A stretch of 64,000 bases of DNA from Bacteroides pyogenes_A (GTDB taxonomy: Bacteria > Bacteroidota > Bacteroidia > Bacteroidales > Bacteroidaceae): NCBI RefSeq assembly GCF_048595595.1, contig NZ_CP184347.1. One strand, written 5' to 3'. The position numbers and the translations under genes are program-made. The notes beneath the pieces are model-generated. The model had not been told where the DNA came from. It worked only from the letters and a program-made list of their open reading frames with translations, and searched no databases. This document shows, piece after piece, positions 18,415 to 27,721 of this stretch (position 1 is its first letter; the number at the start of each line of letters is the position of its first letter).

Positions 18415-19179
18415 ATGAGAAATGCGATTCAAAGACATAAATTCATCTTGGAGCAATTGAAAGAAAACGGTTGCGTAAAAGTGTTGGAATTAAGCGATCA
18501 ACTCAATGTCTCAGAGGTTACTATCCGGAAAGACCTTCAATATCTGGAAGATCGTAAATTGCTGATACGCCATCACGGCAGCGCCAGTACTCCGAATCTG
18601 CTCATTTCAGATACCCACATCGACATAAAGGAGAAGCTGCATACGGAAGAAAAAGAGCGGATTGCAAAGGCTGCCAATAAGTTGCTTAAGGCGGACGATA
18701 AAATCATCATCGCTTCCGGAACTACCCTGCTCGCCTTTGCCAAAAATATCGAAATTCAAGGAAACCTCACTGTGATAACTTCCGCCATAAAGGTTTCGCT
18801 GGCGCTTTGCTACAGCCCTAATATCGAAGTCATTCAGCTGGGAGGCACTATGCGCAAAAGCTCGGCCTCCGTGATAGGGCATTTTGCGGAAAACATTCTG
18901 GAGACATTCTCTTGCAATAAGTTGTTCATCGGTGTCGACGGAATCGACCTGAACCATGGGTTTACCACAAGCAATGCGAACGAGTCTTATATCAATCAGC
19001 AAATGATCAATGCTGCCGACGAAGTGATCGTGCTGACCGACTCTTCCAAATTCGAGAAGAGAGGGTTCAGCAAAATCTGTGATCTCAATAAAGTCAACCG
19101 TATTGTTACCGACACCAATGCCCCTGCCTATATGGTGGAGGTTTTGAAAAAAAGAGGTATTGAAATTATTTTAGTATAA
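18415..19179 (+). CDS. DeoR/GlpR-family transcriptional regulator
   Basis: A roughly 254-residue protein with an N-terminal DeoR-type helix-turn-helix (KVLELSDQLNVSEVTIRKDLQYLEDRKLLIRHHG) and a C-terminal DeoRC effector domain (IIASGTTLLAFAKNI, VIQLGGTMRKSSASVIG, LFIGVDGIDLNHGFTTSN). Family members bind sugar phosphates; Escherichia coli GlpR binds glycerol-3-phosphate. Its position after the glp cluster suggests it controls that cluster, although the local repeat array between them may be its own or its target's control region. Effector and operator are inferred, not seen. Confidence 0.9.
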   Translation: MRNAIQRHKFILEQLKENGCVKVLELSDQLNVSEVTIRKDLQYLEDRKLLIRHHGSASTPNLLISDTHIDIKEKLHTEEKERIAKAANKLLKADDKIIIASGTTLLAFAKNIEIQGNLTVITSAIKVSLALCYSPNIEVIQLGGTMRKSSASVIGHFAENILETFSCNKLFIGVDGIDLNHGFTTSNANESYINQQMINAADEVIVLTDSSKFEKRGFSKICDLNKVNRIVTDTNAPAYMVEVLKKRGIEIILV

Positions 19180-19261
19180 TCGCGCTTTTCTGCCAACGGC
19201 TTTTGCATGGCGAAGCCTTCCTCGAAACATTGTCCGTTATCCTGTCCGGGCAAGCCCCGCA

Positions 19262-19495
19262 TCAGTCGTTTGCTTTCTTCTTGTTGCTTTCAATAAGGTT
19301 CTTGGCCGCTTCGTACTGCTCTTCGGTCACCAACAGCGATATATCCGGGTCTATATATGGAGCTATCGCTCCTAAACGGCCGTCTTGTATCACACACGGA
19401 ATGCCATGGCTTTGCAGCAATCCTTTAATAACTTCGGCCTCCCACGCAGAGCCTCTGAATACCTCAACCGCTTTGTCATACTTTTCTTCTTTCAT
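19262..19495 (-). CDS. DUF2007-family small protein
   Basis: A 77-residue protein of the DUF2007 (putative signal-transducing) type: VEVFRGSAWEAEVIKGLLQSHGI is followed by LLVTEEQYEAAKNLIE. These short ferredoxin-like domains are common and have no established biochemical role. It lies 62 bp downstream of murI and may be read through from it. Confidence 0.78.
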   Translation of the reverse strand: MKEEKYDKAVEVFRGSAWEAEVIKGLLQSHGIPCVIQDGRLGAIAPYIDPDISLLVTEEQYEAAKNLIESNKKKAND

Positions 19496-19557
19496 GATTC
19501 ATGGTTTTTGCTGTCCTATAATACAACAATAGAAAGGAAGAAAAAGATTAGCCGTTT

Positions 19558-20406
19558 TTATGTTTTTTCGATCGATATACGCTCCACGCCGATCGGTTGG
19601 TTCAGGAAGATGGAGGCGGATTCGCTGAATTTCTCTTCCGCCTCCGTCGTATAGAAGAAACAGCTTCCGTTTTGCGTACATTGGGCGTTCATCTCCGGAT
19701 GCCTGCGCAGGTAGTCTTTAAGGCTTTCGGCCACATATTCCCCTTGCGAAACAATGCGTATATGTTGCGGCATGTATTGCCGGATTTTGGGAAGCAGCAG
19801 GGGATAGTGCGTACATCCCAGAATTACGGTATCTATTTCCGGGTCTTTTTGCAATAGCAGGTCGGTGTATTTCCGGACGAAATAGTCGGCGCCTTCTCCC
19901 TGCGATTCGTTGTTTTCTACCAGCGGCACCCACATCGGGCAAGCTACGCCGCTGACGCGGATATCGGGAAACAGCTTTTGTATTTCCAACGGGTACGATT
20001 CCGACTTTATGGTGCCTGCCGTTGCCAACACTCCGATATGCCGGCTTTCGGTGATGTTGCCAATGCCTTCTACTGTGGGGCGGATAACTCCGAGTACACG
20101 ACGGGCAGGGTCGATGCCGGGCAGATCATTCATTTGAATGCTGCGCAAGGCTTTGGCGGAAGCCGTGTTGCAAGCCAGTATCACCAAATGGCATCCCATC
20201 TCGAACAGTTTGCCGACCGCCTCTAACGTGAACTTGTACACGATCTCGAAAGAGCGCGACCCGTAAGGAGCGCGCGCATTGTCTCCCAGATAGATGTAGT
20301 CGTATTCGGGCAACACCTCTCTTATCTTGTTAAGAATGGTCAATCCGCCGTATCCGGAGTCGAACACTCCGATAGGGCCGGGAGTACGGGGCAAAGAGTT
20401 TTTCAT
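19558..20406 (-). CDS. murI: Glutamate racemase
   Basis: A 282-residue racemase that makes D-glutamate for peptidoglycan. Both catalytic cysteines are present, in VILACNTASAKAL and VILGCTHYPLL, together with the N-terminal GVFDSGYGGLTIL block. It lies downstream of the uppS-bamA-skp-skp operon in the same direction but beyond a strong terminator, so it probably has its own promoter. Confidence 0.95.
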   Translation of the reverse strand: MKNSLPRTPGPIGVFDSGYGGLTILNKIREVLPEYDYIYLGDNARAPYGSRSFEIVYKFTLEAVGKLFEMGCHLVILACNTASAKALRSIQMNDLPGIDPARRVLGVIRPTVEGIGNITESRHIGVLATAGTIKSESYPLEIQKLFPDIRVSGVACPMWVPLVENNESQGEGADYFVRKYTDLLLQKDPEIDTVILGCTHYPLLLPKIRQYMPQHIRIVSQGEYVAESLKDYLRRHPEMNAQCTQNGSCFFYTTEAEEKFSESASIFLNQPIGVERISIEKT

Positions 20407-20440
20407 GTGAATGGGCTTTTACGTGCACAAATTTATATGA

Positions 20441-20488
20441 AAAAAGAGAAGGAAAAAAGAAGAACCGCGCTTCTTTTTCCTTCTCTTA
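20441..20488 (-). terminator. Terminator of the bamA-skp operon
   Basis: A long hairpin made of purine-rich (left) and pyrimidine-rich (right) arms of about 18 bases around CCGCG. On the reverse strand it is followed by a T-run. It separates the second skp gene from murI. Confidence 0.75.
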
Positions 20489-20509
20489 TCTTTTTCTGTT
20501 GCTTTCTTC

Positions 20510-21025
20510 TTACTTGATGCCGAGTTGTGCTTTCACCTTGTTGGTCAGGTTGATGCTTTGCGACTCGTTTATGTAAGGGATGGAAGTTCTCGCCAGATCG
20601 AAGATGTAGATTACTCCTTCGGAGACTCCCACAGCCTTGATCGCATCGTCCAGCTTTTTATAGATAGGAGCCATCATGTCTGCCTGTGCCTTCTGCATTT
20701 GTTGTGCAGCATCTTGCTGAAACTGCTCTTGTCTTTGAGCCATGTCTTGCAATTCTTTCTGCCTTCTTTCGGCAATGTTTGCAGGAAGAGAGTCTTTGGA
20801 TATTGCCTGTTGGAACTCTTGATACTTCTTGTTGAATTCTTCCTGAGTTCTTTTCAACTCGTCGGTCAGTTGCTTTTCCAAAGCCTGAAGGTCATTTTGT
20901 GCTTTTGTAAATTCGGGCATCACGGTAATGATCTCTTGAGCATTGATATGGCCGAACTTGAGGTTTTGCGCAAATACACTCATCGGGAGTGCAAGCAAGA
21001 TAAAAATTGTAATTTTTTTAAGCAT
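20510..21025 (-). CDS. OmpH/Skp-family periplasmic chaperone (second copy)
   Basis: About 171 residues with a signal peptide (MLKKITIFILLALPMSVFAQ) and a long central coiled coil rich in Gln, Glu and Lys (ELQDMAQRQEQFQQDAAQQM), as in Skp/OmpH. Skp trimers hold unfolded outer-membrane proteins on the way to BamA. The ATG at 21025 places a proper signal peptide first; the longer frame adds 16 implausible residues. It is 58 bp after another skp-like gene and in the bamA operon. Confidence 0.88.
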   Translation of the reverse strand: MLKKITIFILLALPMSVFAQNLKFGHINAQEIITVMPEFTKAQNDLQALEKQLTDELKRTQEEFNKKYQEFQQAISKDSLPANIAERRQKELQDMAQRQEQFQQDAAQQMQKAQADMMAPIYKKLDDAIKAVGVSEGVIYIFDLARTSIPYINESQSINLTNKVKAQLGIK

Positions 21026-21083
21026 AGTTCTATAATTTATTTGAGTGATTTTTAGTTTCATTACTCTTTGCAAATGTATAAAA

Positions 21084-21599
21084 TTAATTTGAATATCCCA
21101 GCTTTCTCAAAACCAGATCGCTGATGTCGATGCGGGGAGTGGCGAAAATAATTCCGGATGCCGAAGCCCTGTCCATTATTATGGAGTATCCATGTTGCTC
21201 CGATATGGCTTTTACAGCTTCATAAATATCATCCTGGATGGGTGTTACCAGCTTGTCTCTCATTTTGGCCAATTCGCCTTGAGGACCGAAATATTTTCGT
21301 TTCAATTCGGCGGCAGCTTTCTCTTTCGCTACGATTTCATCTTCCTTTTGTGTCTTCTGTGCGGCAGAAAAACCGGAAGCTTTTGCCTGATAGTCCTGAA
21401 ACATTTTCTGAGCGTCTTTTGCCAAAGCCTCCACTTCGTTCTGATACTTTTTCGTGGCTTGTTGCAATTGCTCGTTCGCGCGCTGATACGCGGGGATATT
21501 CTTCAGGATATATTCCGTATCGATCAGGGCAAACTTCTGTGCGACGGCTGTCAGGCTGATGGCAAACAGCAGCATGATGGATAATACAGATTTTCTCAT
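21084..21599 (-). CDS. OmpH/Skp-family periplasmic chaperone (first copy)
   Basis: A 171-residue Skp/OmpH protein: a signal peptide ending near AVAQK, then FALIDTEYILKNIP, a charged coiled coil (YQNEVEALAKDAQKMFQDYQ), and a C-terminal segment YSIIMDRASASGIIFATP typical of the family. It is paired with a second, diverged copy downstream and lies 27 bp after bamA, so the chaperone and the insertase it feeds are co-expressed. Confidence 0.9.
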   Translation of the reverse strand: MRKSVLSIMLLFAISLTAVAQKFALIDTEYILKNIPAYQRANEQLQQATKKYQNEVEALAKDAQKMFQDYQAKASGFSAAQKTQKEDEIVAKEKAAAELKRKYFGPQGELAKMRDKLVTPIQDDIYEAVKAISEQHGYSIIMDRASASGIIFATPRIDISDLVLRKLGYSN

Positions 21600-21626
21600 A
21601 ACGTTTGGTATATATTTGGTGATACA

Positions 21627-24275
21627 TTAGAATTCTTGTCCTAAGATAAAGTGGAACTGACTTCCACCGAATTGTTTGCTGTTTCTGATTTTGTCGAAAC
21701 CATACGCCCAGTCGATACCCATCATTCCGATCATCGGAAGGAAGATACGGACACCGACACCTGCCGAGCGCTTCAAGTCGAACGGATTGAACTTCTTGAT
21801 GTCATTCCATGCGTTACCTGCTTCAAGGAAACCCAATACATAGATGTTCGTACTTGTTTCCAGCATCAACGGGTATCTCAATTCGAGACCGAGGCGTGTA
21901 TAAGCATATCCCTCCTCGCGATAAGGCGTTAAAGAACTGTTTTCGTATCCGCGCAAGGCAATGCTTTCCGTCGCATAACTTGAGTACCCCGTCATTCCGT
22001 CGCCACCCACGTCGAATGTGCCGAAAGGAGATTTCTTATACTCATTGTAATGTCCTACCATACCGAACTCGGTGCGTGTCATCAGCACCAGACATTTGGG
22101 ATGTGCTATGTAGTCCATTAGCGGAGTATACGTTTTGGCCTTGAACTTCCATTTGTGATACTCCACCCATTTATGGAGCTTGTTCATATTGTCCTGAGTA
22201 ATGCTTCCATCTGCATTGTAGTATCCCTTATAGTCCTTCCCGTCGAAAGAAGAATAAGGAGGCGTAACTTGCAACGACAAAGAGAAATCGGAACCTACGC
22301 GCGGGAAGATCGGATTGTCGATGGAGTTACGTGCCAATGTCAAAGTAAGGCTCAGGTCGTTACATTTACCGTTGGTTACCGGGAAGTATTGCCAGTCTTT
22401 CAATGTATATCGCTGGTAAGCCAATTCGGTAGAAAGCGTAAAGTAATCGTCGGGCCATTTCAGACGCTTGCCCCAACCAACGGAAAGTCCCCACATCTTG
22501 ATAGACTTATCCGGGTCATAGTAATTCTCGTAGTTGTTGTAGTTTCCGTAATTATACATGCCATAACCGCCATAACCGCTATACATGCTGTTATAGTAGT
22601 TGTTGAAGTAGCTGGAATTATAGTAACGGTTGCTGATATCGGTTTGCACGGAGAAGAAAGCCGAAACCGAGAAAGAGTTCGGTCGTTTGCCTCCAAACCA
22701 AGGGTCGAAGAATGAAATGCTGTATGACTGATAGTATTTCGCATTCGTCTGTCCGCTGATTGTCAATGTTTGTCCGTCGCCCTGAGGCAAAATTCCCCGG
22801 TAATTCTCTCCCGGGCGGAAGAGGTTGGCTAAGGAGAAGTTCGTAAACTTCAGACTCAGCTTGCCGATAACGCCTGTCTGTCCCCAACCGGCGGAGAACT
22901 CCACTTGGTCGTTCGCTTTGGAAGTCAGAGGAAAGCCTATATCCACCGTACCGTTCATGCCGTCCGGCTGAATATCGGGCTGAAGCTTTTCCGGGTCGAA
23001 ATGTCCCATTTGCTGTATCTCGCGCAAAGAACGCATCAGGTCTTCTCTGCTGAACAATTGCCCCGGACGAATACGGAGTTCCCGGCGTACCACGTTTTCA
23101 TACAAGCGGTCGTTGCCGCTGATTTTAATCTTATTGATGGTGGCCTGTCTTCCTTCGGATATTCTCATTTCGAGGTCGATAGAATCTCCCACGATGTTCA
23201 CCTCTACGGGATCGAGATTGTAGAAGAGGTAACCGTTGTTGTAATACAAGTTGCCGATGGCGTCGTCATCGGTCGATATTCTTTCGTTCAGTAACTTCTG
23301 ATTGTACACGTCTCCTTTCTTCATGCGCAGGAGATAGTTCAGTTGGTCTGAAGGATAAAGAGTGTTGCCCACCCACGTGACATTGCGCAAGTAGTACTTT
23401 TGCCCTTCATCTATGTTCAGGTAAACGTTGACCGTTTTTTCATCATGCGAGGACACGCTGTCTTCCATAATCTTCGCGTCGCGATATCCCAGCTCGTTGT
23501 ATTTGTCTATGATCAGTTGTTTGTCTGCTTCATAGTTCTCAGGTACAAATTTCTTTGTGCGGAACAGGTTGCGAAGTTTTCCTTTTTCATTGGTTTTCTT
23601 CATCACCCGTTTCAGCTTAGACGTTTTGATTGCATGATTTCCCGCAATCTGTATCTCGTTTACCTTTATCTTCTCTTTCTTGTCGATGTCGATATCCACT
23701 ATTACTTGGTTGTCGCCCGACGCATCGTCTCTTTGTGTGATATTTACTTCTGCGTTTTTAAACCCTTTGTCGTCAAAATAACGTTTGATGAGCGTTTTTG
23801 CACGGTCTACCGTATTCGGGGTGATTTGCATTCCTTTCACCATTCCGAGCTTTCCTTCCAAGTCTGTACGTTCCGATTTCTTTATGCCTTGATAGCGCAC
23901 TTCGGCGATTCGAGGGCGCTGTGTCAGTTCTATTTTCAGCCAGATTTTGCTACCCTCTATTTTTTCTGCTGTAATTCGTACATTGGAGAATAGCCCGTGC
24001 CGCCAATAGCGTTTGATAGCTCCGGTTATTTCATCTCCCGGAACGGTAATGGTTTGTCCTACGGACAGCCCGGATAGGCCTATCAATATATAATCTTCAT
24101 AGTTCTTTACTCCTTCAACCTTGATGTCTGCTATTTCATACTTTTTGGGTGTGCCCGAGTATAAAATAACAGGAGTAGAGTTGTCATCAATGTTGGCGTT
24201 TTGCGCAATGCCTGTCGATACAAAGCCGAACAGGCAGATAAACGTCGCGAATATAAAGGATGTACGATAATGCAT
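21627..24275 (-). CDS. bamA: Outer membrane protein assembly factor BamA
   Basis: An 882-residue Omp85 protein, the essential insertase for outer-membrane barrels. After a signal peptide (ends near TGIAQN) come five POTRA repeats (about 45-450, e.g. EIADIKVEGVKNYEDYILIGLSGLSVG) and a 16-strand barrel with the loop-6 motif RGYENSSL near residue 770 and a final Phe (HFILGQEF). Residues 550-588 form an unusual Tyr/Gly/Asn-rich loop with 14 tyrosines. It is longer than the Escherichia coli protein. It is in an operon with uppS and two skp genes. Confidence 0.95.
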   Translation of the reverse strand: MHYRTSFIFATFICLFGFVSTGIAQNANIDDNSTPVILYSGTPKKYEIADIKVEGVKNYEDYILIGLSGLSVGQTITVPGDEITGAIKRYWRHGLFSNVRITAEKIEGSKIWLKIELTQRPRIAEVRYQGIKKSERTDLEGKLGMVKGMQITPNTVDRAKTLIKRYFDDKGFKNAEVNITQRDDASGDNQVIVDIDIDKKEKIKVNEIQIAGNHAIKTSKLKRVMKKTNEKGKLRNLFRTKKFVPENYEADKQLIIDKYNELGYRDAKIMEDSVSSHDEKTVNVYLNIDEGQKYYLRNVTWVGNTLYPSDQLNYLLRMKKGDVYNQKLLNERISTDDDAIGNLYYNNGYLFYNLDPVEVNIVGDSIDLEMRISEGRQATINKIKISGNDRLYENVVRRELRIRPGQLFSREDLMRSLREIQQMGHFDPEKLQPDIQPDGMNGTVDIGFPLTSKANDQVEFSAGWGQTGVIGKLSLKFTNFSLANLFRPGENYRGILPQGDGQTLTISGQTNAKYYQSYSISFFDPWFGGKRPNSFSVSAFFSVQTDISNRYYNSSYFNNYYNSMYSGYGGYGMYNYGNYNNYENYYDPDKSIKMWGLSVGWGKRLKWPDDYFTLSTELAYQRYTLKDWQYFPVTNGKCNDLSLTLTLARNSIDNPIFPRVGSDFSLSLQVTPPYSSFDGKDYKGYYNADGSITQDNMNKLHKWVEYHKWKFKAKTYTPLMDYIAHPKCLVLMTRTEFGMVGHYNEYKKSPFGTFDVGGDGMTGYSSYATESIALRGYENSSLTPYREEGYAYTRLGLELRYPLMLETSTNIYVLGFLEAGNAWNDIKKFNPFDLKRSAGVGVRIFLPMIGMMGIDWAYGFDKIRNSKQFGGSQFHFILGQEF

Positions 24276-24307
24276 TTATATTATAAATTTGATGTTTCGA
24301 GGTTATA

Positions 24308-25042
24308 CTAACTGATTTGTTCACTTGTTTTGCCGAATCTGCGTTCCCTTTGCTGGTACTCGCAAATAGCTTTCCTAAACTCTTCTTTATCGAAATCGGG
24401 CCAGAAGGTATCGCAGAAGTAAAGTTCCGAGTAAGCGCATTGCCATAGCAGGTAATTGCTCAACCGGATTTCTCCTCCGGTGCGGATCAACAAATCGGGA
24501 TCGGGCATGAAACTGGTTTGCAGTTGGGCGCTTACAAAGCTGTCTGTGATTTGTTCGGGCGAGATCTTGCCGGTTTTGGCGAGTAGCACAATTTTGCGGA
24601 TTGTTTCGGTTATTTCCCAATGCGAGGAATAACTGAGTGCCAGTACCAGAGTCATGGCTGTGTTTCCGGCCGTATGTGCTGCACATGATGACAAACTGTC
24701 TTGCACTTCGGCGGGAAGCTTCTCGAAATCGCCGATAACGCGGAAGCGAATGTTGTTTTTCATCAGAGTTTCCTGCTCAATGGATTCCAAGAGCAAATTC
24801 ATCAGTCCTGTCACTTCTTCCTGCGGACGGTTCCAGTTTTCTGTAGAGAAAGTATATAAAGTCAGAAAGTTAATTCCCAAATGCGCTGCCTCTTCAATAA
24901 TCGTATGTACAGTTTTGGCGCCGGCTTGGTGGCCGTAAGTACGCTCTTTGCCCCGCAGCTTTGCCCAGCGTCCGTTTCCATCCATAATGATGGCTACGTG
25001 TCGGGGTATTCGATTTTTGTCTATTTGTTCTGGATAGGACAT
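24308..25042 (-). CDS. uppS: Isoprenyl transferase (undecaprenyl diphosphate synthase)
   Basis: A 244-residue cis-prenyltransferase that builds undecaprenyl diphosphate, the lipid carrier for cell-wall and polysaccharide units. The catalytic Asp21 lies in AIIMDGNGRWAKLRG; FSTENWNRP and DLLIRTGGEIRLSNYLLWQ are family blocks. It is the first clear gene of the uppS-bamA-skp-skp operon (32 bp before bamA), a common Bacteroidetes arrangement. Confidence 0.96.
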   Translation of the reverse strand: MSYPEQIDKNRIPRHVAIIMDGNGRWAKLRGKERTYGHQAGAKTVHTIIEEAAHLGINFLTLYTFSTENWNRPQEEVTGLMNLLLESIEQETLMKNNIRFRVIGDFEKLPAEVQDSLSSCAAHTAGNTAMTLVLALSYSSHWEITETIRKIVLLAKTGKISPEQITDSFVSAQLQTSFMPDPDLLIRTGGEIRLSNYLLWQCAYSELYFCDTFWPDFDKEEFRKAICEYQQRERRFGKTSEQIS

Positions 25043-25091
25043 CTGCTTCTTTTTTGAATTTGTCTGAAACGGATTCTTTCGATTATTTTAT

Positions 25092-26489
25092 TCAACGGTC
25101 GCGGAGAAACCACAGACTGTTCAAGCGCCCGCGCCAAACCTGACTGCGATGGTCGAGGTTGTTTTCTGCCATTGCTATATTGGATGTACTGAACAGTACA
25201 TAGATGTAATCTTTTTCGGCATCGTGTATCACAGAGAAGTTGGTGCGTCCCTCGAATAACGATTTACCGGTATTTGTATCTCCCTTTTTCTGATGGGGAA
25301 ATGCAAATTTGGCATTTGCCGGCTTCCAACTTACGCCTTCATTTATAGAGGTGTATATGGATTTGAATCCATCGCCCCAGATATAAAGCTGATTGTTATA
25401 ATAAAGAATTTCAGGATGGCTGAATTCAGGACAATAGCTCACGGGATTGGTGGCAGGGCTCAGGTCGGTCCATGTACTTCCGTCGTATCCCCATATGATA
25501 CTGGCATTTGTTTTTGGATCAATCGTTACCGAAGGAGTGTGTTTGCCGGCTATAATATTATAGGTGCTGCTTTCTTTTTTGATTGTAGTGTACGAGATAT
25601 CTTCTGTCGGGAAATTGTTTGGCAGTTCCGTCTTTTTCTCTGACTCTTCCGAAAAGTTTTCCGCCAGTTCGCATATGTATTGCTTTTTGTTTTCTTCTTT
25701 GATGTAAGTGAGTTTGCGGATTCCTTCGTGGCTCTTCCATAGTGAAACCAAAGTACTGATGCTGCCTTTTATCTTATCGGACTCTTTCCATGAAATGCCA
25801 TCGGCAGACTCGTATACCTTGTTGGCGAAAGACGCAAGCAACAGTTTTTCGTCATCGAATGCGATGATGGAGGTAGGCAGTCCGTCGGTGATGCCTGTAG
25901 TGGCTTTGCCGCCGTCCCATTGTTTGAGGTCATTGCTTTGGTATACTTTCAGCGTGTTGTTTACAACAGAGTAGAGGTAATATCCGTTTTTGAAACGTAC
26001 GGTTTTTTGCGCGCCGGTAATTTCGTCCTGTATCTTTCCGATGTAAGTCCACAGCAGAGAATCGGGGTCGTGCTTATGACGGCGTACGTTTACTTTATAT
26101 GTCTTTTTGTTTTGCATGTCCGGCGCATAGACTGTAAAGACAACGGGCTTTCTAAGGTCGAACGAATCGGAGAGGTTGATTATGGAGTCCTGCCCGCTTT
26201 TGTCTTTCATCGTTATGACTCCCGATGCGGTAGCCATTTTTTTTATCAGAATGCGGTCGATGATGGTGTCTGCATGGACGGGAATGGAGTCTTCGTTGTA
26301 AATTTCCCCTTTCATCTGGTCGATCGTGAATTTATAAGTAATCCCGCGACCTATGGTGTCGAGCTCGAATGCGTGTATCGTCGCGTCCGAACTATATTCA
26401 ATATTATTCTTATCATTGTCAAGGCATGACGTTATGACGAACGATGCTAGGAAGAAGCTCGCAATGATTGATAAAAACTTTATTTTCAT
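25092..26489 (-). CDS. DUF6242-like lipoprotein
   Basis: A 465-residue predicted lipoprotein (Cys22 after a hydrophobic signal, FVITSC). The N-terminal 130 residues look like Ig-like beta domains (RKPVVFTVYAPDMQNKKTYKVNVRR). The remainder has beta-propeller-like repeats with WxxS/ESADGISWKES-style blades, matching the DUF6242 family of Bacteroides as I recall it. Function unknown. It lies 49 bp upstream of uppS and may be its operon partner. Confidence 0.72.
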   Translation of the reverse strand: MKIKFLSIIASFFLASFVITSCLDNDKNNIEYSSDATIHAFELDTIGRGITYKFTIDQMKGEIYNEDSIPVHADTIIDRILIKKMATASGVITMKDKSGQDSIINLSDSFDLRKPVVFTVYAPDMQNKKTYKVNVRRHKHDPDSLLWTYIGKIQDEITGAQKTVRFKNGYYLYSVVNNTLKVYQSNDLKQWDGGKATTGITDGLPTSIIAFDDEKLLLASFANKVYESADGISWKESDKIKGSISTLVSLWKSHEGIRKLTYIKEENKKQYICELAENFSEESEKKTELPNNFPTEDISYTTIKKESSTYNIIAGKHTPSVTIDPKTNASIIWGYDGSTWTDLSPATNPVSYCPEFSHPEILYYNNQLYIWGDGFKSIYTSINEGVSWKPANAKFAFPHQKKGDTNTGKSLFEGRTNFSVIHDAEKDYIYVLFSTSNIAMAENNLDHRSQVWRGRLNSLWFLRDR

Positions 26490-26621
26490 TTGAAAGATTG
26501 TGTTTATTTACAAGTTGCAAAAATAGGAACATTTTTCCCGATATTGTACATTCCCGATAAGTTTTATATAAAATTATAGATAATAATGCTGTTTTTATTG
26601 GCATAAAACCTGCAAAATCGG

Positions 26622-27668
26622 TTATTTAACGTTGCTTTCATTGGTGTAATGCAAGAACGTTCTTCCGAAATGATTTTCGATGAAGCAGTTTGCCGGCGAA
26701 TGTATCTCGGGCGCTTTTACGCCGCCTTTCAGCAGCTGCGGACATTTTTCTACGAACGCTTCATCCCACAGACCGTCGTTGATGAACGTATCGAGCAGTT
26801 GTTTGCCTCCTTCTATTAAAACAGATTGGATGTTCCGCCGATAGAGATGCTCCATGATTTGGGGCAGAAGACGTTCGTTGAAGTCCACCGGGATGTAAGT
26901 GACGTTCTCTCTGTCGGGGGCTTCACGCCCTGAAAAGACCAAGGTAGGGACATCTCCGTTTAAAATCTCCAAGTTTGCGGGAAGAGACAGGCTGCGGTCT
27001 AAAACAATGCGTATGGGATTGCGCCCGTGCCAGTGGCGTGTGGTCAATGAAGGATTGTCGAGTTGGGCGGTTCGTCTTCCTGTCATAATGGCGTCGTTTT
27101 CGGCTCTCCTTTTGTGTGTCAGCATGGAAGTAAGAGGAGACGACAGTATGACCGGTCTTCCGGCTGTGCGTTCCCGGTCGATGAAACGGTCTGCCGACTC
27201 TGCCCATTTAAGGGTGATGTAGGGGCGACGGAACGTGTGGAAAGTGACGAACCGCCGAATCAACGCCTTGCATTCTTGCTCCAACACTCCGACTGTTACT
27301 TCTCTGCCCGCGTCGCGCAATTTGTCGATGCCTCGCCCTGCAACTTTCGGGAAAGGGTCTTGGCATCCTACTACGATGCGGGGGATTTGCTTTTCGATGA
27401 TCAGATCGGCGCAGGGAGACGTTTTGCCGTAATGGGAGCACGGCTCCAGACTGACGTAGATTGTCGACCGTTTCAGTAAAGACGGGTCTTCGACAGACCG
27501 TATTGCGTTTACTTCGGCGTGTGCGCCACCGGCACGAACGTGGTATCCTTCGCCTATTATCCGTCCGTTGTGCACGATGACAGCCCCTACCATGGGATTG
27601 GGCGCGGCGTTGTTCCGCCCGTTTTGGGCAAGTTGGATGCAACGTCTCATATATTTTTCTTCTTTCAT
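26622..27668 (-). CDS. ribD: Bifunctional riboflavin biosynthesis deaminase/reductase
   Basis: A 348-residue two-domain enzyme. The N-terminal zinc deaminase carries HAEVNAI and PCSHYGKTSPCADLI; the C-terminal reductase domain begins near RPYITLKWAESADRFID and includes SVLIEGGKQLLDTFI. It performs two successive steps of riboflavin synthesis. It is divergent from prmC with a gap of about 50 bp, so no riboswitch fits upstream. Confidence 0.95.
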   Translation of the reverse strand: MKEEKYMRRCIQLAQNGRNNAAPNPMVGAVIVHNGRIIGEGYHVRAGGAHAEVNAIRSVEDPSLLKRSTIYVSLEPCSHYGKTSPCADLIIEKQIPRIVVGCQDPFPKVAGRGIDKLRDAGREVTVGVLEQECKALIRRFVTFHTFRRPYITLKWAESADRFIDRERTAGRPVILSSPLTSMLTHKRRAENDAIMTGRRTAQLDNPSLTTRHWHGRNPIRIVLDRSLSLPANLEILNGDVPTLVFSGREAPDRENVTYIPVDFNERLLPQIMEHLYRRNIQSVLIEGGKQLLDTFINDGLWDEAFVEKCPQLLKGGVKAPEIHSPANCFIENHFGRTFLHYTNESNVK

Positions 27669-27693
27669 CGGTGTGCTTCGTTTTATTTATTCT

Positions 27694-27701
27694 TACTTTT
27701 G
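27694..27701 (+). promoter_or_regulatory. Putative -7 box of the prmC-recX transcript
   Basis: TACTTTTG matches TAnnTTTG, 20 bases upstream of the prmC ATG. A clear -33 TTTG is not seen. Confidence 0.4.
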
Positions 27702-27721
27702 CAAATCAAATATACGGAATA

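Noticed and set aside
27669..27721. FMN riboswitch upstream of ribD
   Set aside because: The gap to divergent prmC is only about 50 bases, too short for the riboswitch aptamer.
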